Positions 1-7,651 are shown, counted from the first letter of the stretch. The stretch: DNA of 13,786 bases from Anaerolineae bacterium (GCA_028277515.1 JANQGC010000323.1:1-13786), one strand, 5' to 3'. A program made the numbers and translations. Notes: generated by a model from the letters alone, not told the origin.

Positions 1-3
1 CTT

Positions 4-75
4 GTGTTACTATCCAGTGTTTTACCTCCATTTCGTCATTAGCCTGTTTGAAATGGATGGATAGTAACACTTTTT
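4..75. terminator. Inverted repeat with T-run, terminator-like
   Basis: A perfect 13-bp outer stem (4-16 with 58-70, GTGTTACTATCCA) is joined to a 7-bp inner stem (27-33 with 51-57, TCCATTT). The left side carries a 10-nt bulge and the loop is 34-50. Five T residues follow at 71-75 on the plus strand, so in that direction it looks like an intrinsic terminator for a gene left of the window. It also lies 50-116 nt beyond the mrpG stop codon on the minus strand and could end the mrp transcript, but the minus-strand tail is outside the window. A mobile repeat end is an alternative. Confidence 0.45.
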
Positions 76-93
76 CTTAACTTAATGACATTG

Positions 94-128
94 ACTGTCC
101 ACTGCTTACTGCTCACTGCTCACCTCTC
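94..128. repeat. Heptamer tandem repeat, about five units (ACTGCTC-like)
   Basis: Five consecutive 7-bp units are visible: ACTGTCC, ACTGCTT, ACTGCTC, ACTGCTC, ACCTCTC. The mrpG stop codon (120-122) lies inside the array, so the last mrpG codons are repeat-derived or the array grew into the gene end. The arrangement resembles the short tandemly repeated repetitive (STRR) heptamers described in cyanobacteria. Confidence 0.7.
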
Positions 129-446
129 CCTATTCAAATCATCCCGCACCGGGTCTTTCATCGGCACACCGATCCGATGCGCGGCCGAACTGATAGCATG
201 CGCCGTCACCGGTCCGGCAATCATCAGCAGAATAATCAATAACAGGGCTTTTCCAATAGCCAGGTCGGTGGTGATCGTCGCTGCAACCAGCAGCAGCACC
301 ACGCCAAAGACCCCGACCTTGCCCGTGGCCTGCAGCCGGGCGTAAACATCGGGCAGGCGTATAAGACCCAGGATGCCGACGAGGGAGAAGAAAGTGCCGA
401 TGATGATCGCCAGGAGGGCGATGAGTTGAAGGATAGGTATAATCAT
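120..446 (-). CDS. mrpG: Mrp antiporter subunit MrpG
   Basis: This is the small membrane subunit MrpG (MnhG/PhaG family) of the multisubunit Na+/H+ antiporter. At 108 aa it has the normal family length. Three hydrophobic helices are evident (about residues 3-29, 42-58 and 63-85), and the family signature GLIRLPDVYARLQA follows the first helix at about 27-40. The C-terminal tail is polar. It is the last gene of the mrp operon, 72 nt after mrpF. The ATG at 446 is the first suitable start, but no Shine-Dalgarno sequence precedes it. A strong hairpin (455-507) ends 8 nt upstream, so translation may depend on coupling or on RNA structure. The stop codon falls inside a heptamer repeat. Subunit identity is secure; the function of MrpG within the complex is structural or assembly-related. 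Confidence 0.93.
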   Translation of the reverse strand: MIIPILQLIALLAIIIGTFFSLVGILGLIRLPDVYARLQATGKVGVFGVVLLLVAATITTDLAIGKALLLIILLMIAGPVTAHAISSAAHRIGVPMKDPVRDDLNRER

Positions 447-454
447 AATAACGT

Positions 455-507
455 CGCTTTCGCAATCGCTATCGCTTTTCGGATTTGCGATTGCGATAGC
501 GAAAGCG
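455..507. repeat. Inverted hexamer repeat forming a 21-bp hairpin
   Basis: The left arm 455-475 pairs with the right arm 487-507 at 19 of 21 positions; mismatches are 464/498 and 470/492. The loop is 476-486. Each arm is itself built from 6-bp units (GCGATT, GCGATA, GCGAAA, GCGATA on the right arm). It fills most of the mrpF-mrpG spacer, starting 11 nt after the mrpF stop and ending 8 nt before the mrpG start. Confidence 0.8.
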
Positions 508-518
508 ATAGGGATTTT

Positions 519-794
519 CTAAAACATCTGCTCATCCGCAACATACTTCGAGAGAGCAATAAGCCCGACAAACCCCAACGCACCCAACACAAGAGCTACA
601 TCGAGGTAAACGCTTTCACGGTTAATAATTGCCACCAGGACAAGGACAGCCAGGAAAAGTGTACTCACCAGGTCCAGGCCGATCAGGCGGTCAATCACAT
701 TCTCCCCGCGCCAGACGCGCCAAACGGCGATGGAAAGCATGAGAATATGCAGGGCCAGAGCGATCAGCAGGGCACTGTTTAAAATATCTTCCAT
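519..794 (-). CDS. mrpF: Mrp antiporter subunit MrpF
   Basis: This is MrpF (MnhF/PhaF family), a small membrane subunit of the Na+/H+ antiporter. It has 91 aa and three hydrophobic helices (about residues 4-24, 36-55 and 60-80). The typical VWRGENVIDRLIGLD stretch lies after the first helix, around residues 26-40, followed by a helix and a short acidic C-terminus. The start at 794 is chosen because a GGAG ribosome site (802-805) lies 7 nt upstream. The reading frame stays open to 911, but the extra residues would be encoded by a 55-bp intergenic tandem repeat and match nothing in the family. mrpE ends 132 nt upstream and mrpG follows after 72 nt. Confidence 0.93.
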   Translation of the reverse strand: MEDILNSALLIALALHILMLSIAVWRVWRGENVIDRLIGLDLVSTLFLAVLVLVAIINRESVYLDVALVLGALGFVGLIALSKYVADEQMF

Positions 795-801
795 AATGTT
801 T

Positions 802-805
802 CTCC
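802..805 (-). promoter_or_regulatory. Ribosome binding site fixing the mrpF start
   Basis: GGAG on the minus strand sits 7 nt before the ATG at 794. It rules out the longer frame that begins inside the upstream tandem repeat. Confidence 0.8.
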
Positions 806-817
806 GTAGAAACTCAT

Positions 818-927
818 CACAATGTAGAACGACATTTCCAGGTTGTTCATATGCAAGCTGGAAAGCATGCGCCACAATGTAGAACGACCTTTCCAGGTTG
901 TTCATACGCAAGCTGGAAAACTTACGC
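818..927. repeat. Two tandem copies of a 55-bp hairpin repeat
   Basis: Copy 1 is 818-872 and copy 2 is 873-927, differing at five positions (834/889, 852/907, 865/920, 867/922, 869/924). Each copy holds an inverted repeat, TTTCCAGGTTG and CAAGCTGGAAA, with an 8-nt loop (copy 1 at 835-845 and 854-864); one internal G-G mismatch breaks the stem. The array occupies nearly the whole mrpE-mrpF spacer, and its edge overlaps the mrpE stop codon (927-929). With only two units and no spacer between them it is not a CRISPR array. Confidence 0.9.
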
Positions 928-1406
928 TACGGCACAATCTTATTCAATAAATCATCACGCATCTGCTGCGCTTCGGCAATATCTTCCTCAGCATGCGTGG
1001 CATCCAGGGCATGCGTGTACATGTCGCCACCTTCCGCCATTTCCACCACCATCTCACCGGGGGTGAGGGTAATGGCATGGGCGCTCAGAGCCTGGGCCAG
1101 ATCCGATTGACAACGGGTCGGTATGAGGATATTACCTTGCTTGATAGGTAATTTAGGATCGAGTACAAGGCGCGCGACCTGGATCCCGCTGATGATCAAA
1201 TCTTTGGTCAGGATAACAGCGTATTTAACGACAGCCCAAACGGCCGCCGGCCAGGAGCGCCAATCAGATATTCGCCGTTTAGGACGCAACAAGACAATGA
1301 CCAGTAGGCCAACCAGCAGACTCATGACAATATTGCTCAACTGAAAATTGCCGGTCAGAGCCAGGTAGACGGCCGCCAGTCCAATCACCCCACTAACTAA
1401 ATTCAT
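927..1406 (-). CDS. mrpE: Mrp antiporter subunit MrpE
   Basis: This is MrpE (MnhE/PhaE family), a subunit needed for assembly of the Na+/H+ antiporter. It has 159 aa. The N-terminal two thirds contain hydrophobic helices (about residues 3-40, very close together, and 51-75). A cytoplasmic alpha/beta domain follows, with the family-typical ILIPTRCQSDLAQALSAHAITLTPGEM segment around residues 92-118, resembling other MrpE proteins of 158-165 aa. The ATG at 1406 is preferred over an upstream TTG at 1412 because a GGAGG site (1413-1417) lies 6 nt before it. That site is encoded in the last codons of mrpD, whose stop is 2 nt away, so the two genes are probably translationally coupled. The stop codon touches the tandem repeat downstream. 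Confidence 0.94.
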   Translation of the reverse strand: MNLVSGVIGLAAVYLALTGNFQLSNIVMSLLVGLLVIVLLRPKRRISDWRSWPAAVWAVVKYAVILTKDLIISGIQVARLVLDPKLPIKQGNILIPTRCQSDLAQALSAHAITLTPGEMVVEMAEGGDMYTHALDATHAEEDIAEAQQMRDDLLNKIVP

Positions 1407-1408
1407 GA

Positions 1409-2950
1409 TCAACCTCCAAAAACAGCCTGGACATAGATGGCCGGATCGGCCAGCCAGGCGCTGCTGATCTGGGCCACACTGACCAGCGGCGCGGCCCAGA
1501 GACCCAAAACGAGAATAAAGATAACCAAAAGCGCCGGAGCCAGAAGGTGATCACCCTTCTTGTCTTTTTTCGGCGCGTCCCCAGTCTCCGGCTGCTGCCA
1601 CCAGATTCGTTGAAAAGCGCTCATGGTGTACATCAGCGTCAGAATACTGGCCAGGCCCACCAGCAGAAGCGCGCTGTACCCTTCGGCGTCAATGCCGCTC
1701 TCGAAAAAGAGCATCTTACTCACAAAGCCATTAGTCGGCGGAATGCCCGCCAGGGCCAGGCTGCCCATGAAGAAGAGGAACCCGGCCGCCGGCAGCGGTT
1801 TGCCCACCCCGGCGACAATCTCAAAAGCGGCCGATTTAATCGACGCCTTACTAGCCACATAACCGGCCAACATCAGCATCGCTGCCTTAATCAGACTGTG
1901 ATTAAAAGCGAAGATGATTGCCGCAGCAATGGATAGCGTCGTTCCCCAGCCGACACCAATCAGGATAAATCCAATTTGGGCCAGGGTGGAATAAGCCAGC
2001 ATACGCTTAACATTGTGCGTACCCAGGGCTGACAACCCGCCAAAAATGACGCCAATGACACCAAGAACGATCAGCAGCAAGCGCAGCGGAGCAGCTTGGG
2101 CCACAAACAGCAGCGTGGTCATGCGTATAAAGCCGTATACGCCCAACTTGACCACCACTGAAGAGAGCATAGCGCTGACTGCCGTGGGCGCGGCCGTATG
2201 AAAATCCGGCTGCCAGAAATGGAAGGGGAACACCGCGCTCTTGACCATAAAAGTGGCCATCAAAAATGCAATCGCCGGCCATAATAAAGGCTGCAAATCC
2301 TGCCCGGCAATGCGCAGGGCCAGATCGGCCATGTTCAGCGTTCCATACCCGGCGTACAGCGAACCGATGGCCAGCAGCATGAAGAAGGAGGCCAGCAGAC
2401 TGATGTAAAAATATTTATACGCCGCTTCCGTGCCCAGCGCATCATCAGAAATGGCAGTCAGCACCGTGCCGGAAATGACCAGCAGTTCGGCGAAGACATA
2501 CATATTAAACAGGTCGCCGGTCAGCATCGCTCCGGTCAAGCCCGTAGCCAGGGTCAAGAACAATGGGTAAAAGGTGGGATAGGTGGCCACCTTGTCTTTG
2601 CTGCCCATCGCGTAAATGATGCCTGTGACCATGACCAGTTGCACCATAACCACAAAGACGGCGCTCAGCATATCGGCGACCAGGCTGATGCCGAAAGGCG
2701 CAGGCCAGCCACCTGACTGGTAAACCAACGGCCGTCCATTTTCCATGACGGTGATCAGCAGCCAGAGAGAACTGGCCAACGACGCAACCATCGCGCTCAG
2801 GCTCCAGCCACGTTGCAACCGCCGTCGGTCACGCAGCAAAATAGCCACAACTGCCCCAGTCAGGGGAATAATTACCGGTAAAATTACAAAAATACTTTCC
2901 AAATTAAAAATCCCGTTCGTAGTAAGGGCTTCTGTAACCGCGACATCCAT
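1409..2950 (-). CDS. mrpD: Mrp antiporter subunit MrpD
   Basis: This is MrpD (MnhD/PhaD), one of the two large antiporter-like subunits related to complex I NuoM/NuoN. It is 513 aa and strongly hydrophobic, with about 14 helices. Family ion-path residues are visible: Glu155 in YVFAELLVIS, Lys237 in FMVKSAVFPFHFW, His244 and Lys268 in SSVVVKLGVYG. A later NVKRMLAYSTLAQIG segment is also typical. The ATG at 2950 lies inside a palindromic intergenic repeat, and residues 1-6 (MDVAVT) are repeat-encoded. Family members usually begin near the segment that starts here at residue 17-20, so the true start may be downstream, for example a TTG at 2902. The spacer to mrpC is 97 nt of repeats. mrpE follows after 2 nt with its ribosome site inside mrpD. 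Confidence 0.95.
   Translation of the reverse strand: MDVAVTEALTTNGIFNLESIFVILPVIIPLTGAVVAILLRDRRRLQRGWSLSAMVASLASSLWLLITVMENGRPLVYQSGGWPAPFGISLVADMLSAVFVVMVQLVMVTGIIYAMGSKDKVATYPTFYPLFLTLATGLTGAMLTGDLFNMYVFAELLVISGTVLTAISDDALGTEAAYKYFYISLLASFFMLLAIGSLYAGYGTLNMADLALRIAGQDLQPLLWPAIAFLMATFMVKSAVFPFHFWQPDFHTAAPTAVSAMLSSVVVKLGVYGFIRMTTLLFVAQAAPLRLLLIVLGVIGVIFGGLSALGTHNVKRMLAYSTLAQIGFILIGVGWGTTLSIAAAIIFAFNHSLIKAAMLMLAGYVASKASIKSAAFEIVAGVGKPLPAAGFLFFMGSLALAGIPPTNGFVSKMLFFESGIDAEGYSALLLVGLASILTLMYTMSAFQRIWWQQPETGDAPKKDKKGDHLLAPALLVIFILVLGLWAAPLVSVAQISSAWLADPAIYVQAVFGG
1413..1417 (-). promoter_or_regulatory. Ribosome binding site of mrpE inside the mrpD 3' end
   Basis: GGAGG on the minus strand encodes the last two glycines of MrpD and lies 6 nt before the mrpE ATG at 1406. 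It decides the start against a TTG two codons upstream. Confidence 0.8.
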
Positions 2951-2958
2951 GTCGCGCT
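2934..2958. repeat. Palindromic repeat, copy A, overlapping the mrpD start
   Basis: The 25-bp element contains the near-perfect palindrome CGCGACATCCATGTCGCG (2939-2956; 8-bp arms, 2-nt centre). It matches a second copy at 7618-7642 except at two positions (2944 and 2951), and these two changes are compensatory (C-G here, A-T there). The mrpD start codon (2948-2950) lies at its centre. Confidence 0.85.
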
Positions 2959-2968
2959 CTTATTAGTC

Positions 2969-3046
2969 ACTCGCCTACTCGCCACTTCCTCGCGATTTCC
3001 CAAACCGCGCTACAAAATACTCGCCACTTGCTACTCGCCACACGCC
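2969..3046. repeat. Heptamer repeat cluster (ACTCGCC-like)
   Basis: 7-bp units occur in two blocks. Block 2969-2990 has ACTCGCC, one extra T, ACTCGCC and ACTTCCT. Block 3019-3046 has ACTCGCC, ACTTGCT, ACTCGCC and ACACGCC. A G/C-rich stretch (2991-3018) separates them. The cluster begins 1 nt beyond the mrpC stop (3048-3050) and fills the spacer towards mrpD. Confidence 0.75.
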
Positions 3047-3047
3047 C

Positions 3048-3380
3048 CTAATTCTTCAACTGATCCAACCCATCCACATCCGCCGTCTTATAGCGGGCTG
3101 AAACAATGTACAACATGGACAAGACAAAAGCAGTGCCGCCCATGCTGATCACAATCGCCGTCAGGATCAACGCCTGGGGCAGGGCATCGGCGCGCAAACC
3201 CGTCTCCGTCGTATAGGGCGCGACAAGTCCGTCATAAGCACCGGAACTTAAGAGGAAGAGATTGACCGCATTGGCCAGGATCATCAAACCGATGACCGCC
3301 CGGATAACATTTCGGCGCAAGATCTGAAAAACACCGATGGCAAACAGTAAACCCACCGTTAATGCAATAAACAAGTCCAT
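3048..3380 (-). CDS. mrpC: Mrp antiporter subunit MrpC
   Basis: This is MrpC (MnhC/PhaC), homologous to complex I subunit NuoK. It has 110 aa, the usual length, and three hydrophobic helices (about residues 2-20, 27-46 and 68-94). The conserved stretch RNVIRAVIGLMILANAVNLFLL (about residues 23-44) and the PQALILTAIVISMGGTAFVLSM helix (about 68-89) are typical of the family. The ATG at 3380 follows the mrpAB stop by only 6 nt, with a GAGGGG site (3390-3395) in the mrpAB 3' end, so coupling is likely. A 97-nt repeat-filled gap separates it from mrpD. MrpC is thought to help carry ions between the MrpA and MrpD modules. Confidence 0.95.
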   Translation of the reverse strand: MDLFIALTVGLLFAIGVFQILRRNVIRAVIGLMILANAVNLFLLSSGAYDGLVAPYTTETGLRADALPQALILTAIVISMGGTAFVLSMLYIVSARYKTADVDGLDQLKN

Positions 3381-3386
3381 AACCTA

Positions 3387-6272
3387 TTACCCCTCTATCT
3401 CTCCCGGATGTCCCAGCGTATTGATCATATGCGTCGCCCCGCCTAAAACAGCCAGGCAAATAGCCACCTCCATCAAAAAAGAGGTGCTGATATGAAATCC
3501 GGAAGGCAGGAATTCCCAACCGGCCGTAAAATCAAAATTGCCTAAAAAGCCGCCGGTCAGCAAAGCGGCCGTCCCGCCGGTGAGGATGGCTAATAAAATA
3601 CCGCTGCCCACAAAAGTTGACGCTCTCAACCAGGGCAGCCTGCGCCGCGTTTCCTCAAAACCAAACACCACATACCACAAACCAATGGAAAGGCTGATAA
3701 TCACCCCCGCCGTGAAGCCATCCCCCGGCTGGTCATGGCCATACATCATATGCGTCACCGCCAACACAATAGAAAGCGGCATAGCGGCGTTCACCGTCCC
3801 GCGGATAAAGGGCGAAGCACGCGAACCGCCAATGCCGCTCGTCATAAATCGGGCGCGCGGCTGAACTTCCTCGGCCGGTGATTTGTCCCCATGTTTGCGA
3901 GCGGCATGATACAGCAAGGTATAGATACCGATGCCGGCCATGCTGAATACGGCGATCTCCATCAAAGTATCAAGGGCGCGAAAATCGACAATAATCGCAC
4001 CCACAATATCCGTCGCTCCCGTCTCAACCTTGGCGTTATCAACATAATAAGGCGTCACAACCGAATCATGCGGCCGAGAAAGCAAGGAGTAGTAAGTGAG
4101 AGCGGAGACAATCAAACCGATCGTGAGAGCGATAGCCGCATTCAAAATTAAACTTGAGCGGGACTGCCGGAACAATTTTCTAAGATTCTGAGTCACCTGC
4201 CGCTGCACGCGAGGCAGTCGGGTGAGGGCCAGGACCAGGATCACGACCGAAAGAATATCGACCACAATTTGCACCAGGGCCAAATCCGGTGCCGGTTCCA
4301 ACACAAAAAACAAGGCCATGGCCAATCCCAAGGCGCCCATCGCCAGGATAGCCGAGAAATCCCTTTCCGTGACTACAGTGGCAATCGCCGCCCCGATAAT
4401 CACCAACAAGGCCAACACGCGCAAAATGGACAGGCTGCCTGAATTGGGCTGGCTTAACTCAATGACCGGCAGCGCCACCAGGTCCGGTTGGATGAGCACC
4501 CCGCCTACAACCATGAGAATAGTCGCCGCCAACATGATCAGCAAATAAAAGCGCAGTTTCCCCTGCTGCAACCGGGTGGCCGCAGCAGCAGCGCCGCCAA
4601 TCGTCGCCAACACTCCTTCATAGACCCGGTCCATCGTCAGGCCCGGCAATAATGCCGTTTGCCAATCCCGGATCCGGTGGCGGAAGATAAAAATCAGCGT
4701 GCCTGTGGTGATAGCCACAACGGAAAGGAACAGTTCCACCGTCAGGCCGTGAAAAAGAACAAAGGAGACCTTGACCGGCTCTCCGAAAGCGTTTTGTGCC
4801 GCGCCGGAAAGCAGTTCCGCTTCTTCCTTGGGTCCGGGCAAAATGGAAAGAATGATCGACAGCGCCGCCGGGATGATCGGAGCTAGCCACATCAAAACCG
4901 GAGCCTCATGGCCGTGAATCTCCGGGTCCTTGGGTTTGCCCAGAAATGTTTCCCAGATCAACAAGCCGGCCTGGGCCAACATCAATGCCCCGGCCAGCAC
5001 AGCCCCCCAGCGAATGAATTCAGCAAATAAGGGCGGCAAGGTGGGGTGCACGGCAACTGCCAGGAGTGTTTCTTTGGCCAAAAAGCCGAACATAGGCGGC
5101 AATCCGGCCATCGACAAAGCCGCCAGCAGCCCGGCGGCAAACGTGTAGGGCATCACCCGCGCCAGGCCGCCCAGGCGACGCAAATCGCGTGTCCCTGTTT
5201 CATGGTCGACAATGCCGGCTACCAGGAACAGGGCGCTCTTATATAACGCATGGGCCAGGACACCGACAACCAGGGCTTTGAAGGCGATGCCGGTATCCTG
5301 CCCGATCAACATCACCAATACGCCGAGCTGGCTGACTGTTGAATAAGCCAGCAAAGCCTTCAAGTCATTTTGCTTCAAACCCAGGTAAGCGCCGGCCAGC
5401 ATCGTAATGCCACCCACGATAGTTAACAGCCAAAACCAGGTTTCGGTAGAACCCAGGGCCGGGTTCAGACGGGCCAGCAGATAGATGCCCGCCTTGACCA
5501 TCGTCGCCGAATGAAGGTAGGCGCTGGCCGGAGTCGGCGCGCTCATCGCTCCCGGCAGCCAGAAATGAAATGGGAACTGGGCGCTCTTAGTAAAGGCCCC
5601 CAGAGCGACTAATAACAAAGTAGCAAGATAGAGATCGCTGCCCCGTATGATATCTCCACTGTTTAATATGGTATTAAAATCAATTCCTCCGGCTATATGG
5701 CTCAGGAGTAGGGAGCCGATTAGCAAGGCGATGCCCCCTCCGCCGGTGATGAATAAGGCGCGGAAAGCGCCCGTCCGTGCCTCGGCCGATTTCGTCTTGT
5801 AAGCCACCAGCAGATAAGACAAAATGCTCGTCCCTTCCCAAAACACAAAAAGCGTCAGCACATCGCCGGCCATCACCAGGCCGGTCATGGACGTCATGAA
5901 CAGCATCAGATAAGTCAGGAAGCGCCAGGCGCTCTGGTCCCCCTTGAAATATTGGCCGGCGTAAATGACGATCAGCGTGCCGATGAAGGTCACAATCAAG
6001 GCAAACAAAAGCGCCAAGCCATCCACATAAAAGCCTAGGCTGAGACCTAATGTTGGCATCCAGGTCCAGGTCCAGGTCGTGACAATGCCCTCATTGGCCT
6101 GGGGCACGCGCAAAGCCAGGAGCACAAAGGCAGCCAGTGGGACCAGGGCCAGGATCAGGCTAAAGCGGCCGATCGGCAGCCGTTTATTGAGCGCGGGCCG
6201 GCCGAAAATCGCGGCCAGCCCGGAGCCGCCAAGTAAGAGTATCAATGGGATAAGGATGGTTGGATCCTGCAT
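3387..6272 (-). CDS. mrpA: Fused Mrp antiporter subunit MrpAB
   Basis: This is the largest subunit of the Mrp Na+/H+ antiporter, 961 aa, with MrpA and MrpB in one chain. Residues 1 to about 530 form the NuoL-like antiporter module: Glu146 in FVFWEGTSI, Lys229 and His236 in [14 protein letters not shown], His254 and Lys260 in [10 protein letters not shown], His341 and Lys345 in HALYKSALF, and Lys400. Residues about 610-690 match the NuoJ-like DUF4040 region ([16 protein letters not shown]), and 700-795 the MbhE-like region ending in the [19 protein letters not shown] segment. From about 805 the MrpB domain starts, with [18 protein letters not shown] (841-858). An in-frame TAA directly before the ATG fixes the start; a GGAG lies rather far away (16 nt). 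Fusion of A and B is known in group-2 (PhaAB-type) systems. Confidence 0.96.
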   Translation of the reverse strand: MQDPTILIPLILLLGGSGLAAIFGRPALNKRLPIGRFSLILALVPLAAFVLLALRVPQANEGIVTTWTWTWMPTLGLSLGFYVDGLALLFALIVTFIGTLIVIYAGQYFKGDQSAWRFLTYLMLFMTSMTGLVMAGDVLTLFVFWEGTSILSYLLVAYKTKSAEARTGAFRALFITGGGGIALLIGSLLLSHIAGGIDFNTILNSGDIIRGSDLYLATLLLVALGAFTKSAQFPFHFWLPGAMSAPTPASAYLHSATMVKAGIYLLARLNPALGSTETWFWLLTIVGGITMLAGAYLGLKQNDLKALLAYSTVSQLGVLVMLIGQDTGIAFKALVVGVLAHALYKSALFLVAGIVDHETGTRDLRRLGGLARVMPYTFAAGLLAALSMAGLPPMFGFLAKETLLAVAVHPTLPPLFAEFIRWGAVLAGALMLAQAGLLIWETFLGKPKDPEIHGHEAPVLMWLAPIIPAALSIILSILPGPKEEAELLSGAAQNAFGEPVKVSFVLFHGLTVELFLSVVAITTGTLIFIFRHRIRDWQTALLPGLTMDRVYEGVLATIGGAAAAATRLQQGKLRFYLLIMLAATILMVVGGVLIQPDLVALPVIELSQPNSGSLSILRVLALLVIIGAAIATVVTERDFSAILAMGALGLAMALFFVLEPAPDLALVQIVVDILSVVILVLALTRLPRVQRQVTQNLRKLFRQSRSSLILNAAIALTIGLIVSALTYYSLLSRPHDSVVTPYYVDNAKVETGATDIVGAIIVDFRALDTLMEIAVFSMAGIGIYTLLYHAARKHGDKSPAEEVQPRARFMTSGIGGSRASPFIRGTVNAAMPLSIVLAVTHMMYGHDQPGDGFTAGVIISLSIGLWYVVFGFEETRRRLPWLRASTFVGSGILLAILTGGTAALLTGGFLGNFDFTAGWEFLPSGFHISTSFLMEVAICLAVLGGATHMINTLGHPGEIEG

Positions 6273-6305
6273 TTAATCGAAATTTATTCTCCGAATATCG
6301 GACGC

Positions 6306-6415
6306 TAAGGAAGAAAATTGTGAATGATTAATGGTTAATGGTTAATTCAATAATAATTCACCATTCAACAACTTGTGCTGAGCTTGCCGAAGTATTCAAC
6401 AATTAATCATTTTCT
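6306..6415. repeat. Repeat block spanning the ackA 3' end, copy with heptamers
   Basis: The block runs from TAAGGAAGAAAATTG (6306-6320) through GGTTAAT heptamers (6326-6346) to a 22-bp segment (6394-6415) that contains the ackA stop codon (6403-6405). Both ends recur at 7741-7755 and 7782-7803 around the pta stop, with one mismatch each. Between them, only this copy carries CTTGTGCTGAGCTTGCCGAA (6372-6391), which resembles a short dispersed repeat that I recall from other genomes. With 6273-6305 it fills the ackA-mrpAB spacer. I see no clear promoter for mrpAB in it. Confidence 0.7.
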
Positions 6416-7608
6416 TTCACTAATTCTTCCGCCTGTAACGCTATTTCTAATTCTTCATTTGTGGGAATAATGAGCACATTTACCCGGCTGTGGGCGGCCT
6501 GGATTTCTGTGACCGGTCCTTTTGACCCGGCCTGATTTTTTTCATTGTCTAGTATGATACCCAAATTTTCCAGCCCTTCACAGGCCATGCGGCGCACGAC
6601 CTCGCTGTGTTCGCCAATGCCGGCGGTGAAAACCAGGGCATCAACCCGGCCCAAGACGGCCGTATACGCGCCGATATACTTTTTGATCCGGTGAGCCACC
6701 ATATCCAGCGCCAGCCCCGCTTGGGCGTCCCCCCGCGCCTGCCGTTCTTCAATATCGCGCAGATCGTTCTGGCCGGTCAGGCCCAGTAAACCGCTCTGTT
6801 TATTTAGGAGCTTATCAATTTCCGCCGGGTCCATATCCAGGCTGCCGGCCAGGAAGATGGGCACAACCGGGTCCAGATCGCCGCTGCGCGTACCCATGAT
6901 CAACCCGGCAAGGGGGCTGAAACCCATAGAGGTTTCTACCGAACGGCCGCCGCGTACGGCCGTGATGCTGGCGCCATTGCCCAGGTGGGCTGTAATCAGA
7001 TTTGTTTCTGCCAGCGCCTTGCCCAGGTACCCGGCAGCAGACTTGCTCACATACAAATGGGACGTGCCATGAAAGCCATAAACACGGATGCCTTGTTCTT
7101 CATACAGCCGGTTGGGAATCGCGTAGCGGTAGGCTGCCGGGGGCAATGTCTGGTGAAAAGCCGTATCAAAGACCGCCACCTGCGCCGCGTCAGGAAAAAG
7201 CTCCATGGCCACTTCAATGCCGGTCAAATTAGCCGGATTGTGCAGTGGGGCCAGGGGGACCAGGCGTTTGATCGCCGCCTTAACCTCACCGGTGATCAGC
7301 GTCGGTTGGCTGAATTGTTCACCACCATGCACGACGCGGTGCCCGATAGCCGTGATCTCGTCCGCAGCGGCGATCACGCCCGTTTGCTCATCCAACAGCA
7401 AGTCCACCATCAGCGCCAATCCCTGGCGATGGTTAGCTATATCTCTGTTCATTACCAGCGGCTCTGCCTGTCCGCTGTTATGCTTAATGCGGCTGCCTTC
7501 TTCGCCGATCCGTTCGACAACGCCCGCAGCCAGGACCCGGCGATCCTGCATGTTAAAGAGTTGGTATTTAATTGATGAACTTCCGGAATTGATAACCAAA
7601 ATTTTCAT
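6403..7608 (-). CDS. ackA: Acetate kinase
   Basis: Acetate kinase transfers the phosphoryl group between acetyl phosphate and ADP in the cytoplasm, giving acetate plus ATP (reversible). The 401-aa length is standard. N-terminal VINSGSSSIKYQL carries Asn7. Catalytic-type residues fall at the positions known from the Methanosarcina enzyme: Arg91 in GHRVVHGGE, Asp148 in VFDTAFHQ, His180 in YGFHGTSH and Arg241 in IMGTRSGDLDP. The nucleotide-site motifs HLGNGASI (208-215), FTAGIGEHSE (327-336) and NEELEIA with Glu385 are also present. pta lies 182 nt upstream on the same strand and mrpAB 130 nt downstream. No Shine-Dalgarno precedes the ATG at 7608; instead a six-codon upstream ORF inside a palindromic repeat ends 5 nt before it. 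The stop codon lies in a repeat shared with pta. Confidence 0.97.
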   Translation of the reverse strand: MKILVINSGSSSIKYQLFNMQDRRVLAAGVVERIGEEGSRIKHNSGQAEPLVMNRDIANHRQGLALMVDLLLDEQTGVIAAADEITAIGHRVVHGGEQFSQPTLITGEVKAAIKRLVPLAPLHNPANLTGIEVAMELFPDAAQVAVFDTAFHQTLPPAAYRYAIPNRLYEEQGIRVYGFHGTSHLYVSKSAAGYLGKALAETNLITAHLGNGASITAVRGGRSVETSMGFSPLAGLIMGTRSGDLDPVVPIFLAGSLDMDPAEIDKLLNKQSGLLGLTGQNDLRDIEERQARGDAQAGLALDMVAHRIKKYIGAYTAVLGRVDALVFTAGIGEHSEVVRRMACEGLENLGIILDNEKNQAGSKGPVTEIQAAHSRVNVLIIPTNEELEIALQAEELVKEND

Positions 7609-7613
7609 AATCT

Positions 7614-7634
7614 TTAAGTAACCGCGAAATCCAT
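7614..7634 (-). promoter_or_regulatory. Six-codon upstream ORF before ackA
   Basis: The palindrome at 7623-7640 supplies an ATG (7632-7634) for a tiny frame, MDFAVT, ending in TAA at 7614-7616, 5 nt before the ackA ATG. The sister repeat gives the MDVAVT start of mrpD. Whether the upstream ORF is translated is unknown; it could allow reinitiation at ackA, which lacks its own ribosome site. Confidence 0.35.
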
Positions 7635-7642
7635 TTCGCGCT
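7618..7642. repeat. Palindromic repeat, copy B, before ackA
   Basis: The element contains the palindrome CGCGAAATCCATTTCGCG (7623-7640). It matches 2934-2958 at 23 of 25 positions, and the two differences preserve base pairing. It lies 9 nt before the ackA start codon on the minus strand. Confidence 0.85.
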
Positions 7643-7651
7643 GTCTTTAAT

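Noticed and set aside
519..911. Longer 130-aa reading of MrpF
   Set aside because: The first 39 residues are encoded mostly by the 55-bp tandem repeat and resemble no MrpF; a GGAG site 7 nt before the ATG at 794 fixes the shorter form.
818..927. Possible CRISPR array
   Set aside because: Only two units, directly abutting, with no unique spacers and no cas genes nearby.
3387..3870. Separate mrpB gene
   Set aside because: The MrpB domain is in the same uninterrupted frame as MrpA with no stop between, so this is one fused 961-aa product.
6985..7575. 196-aa plus-strand frame
   Set aside because: It lies entirely antisense within ackA, whose motifs are complete; no domain or ribosome site is visible.
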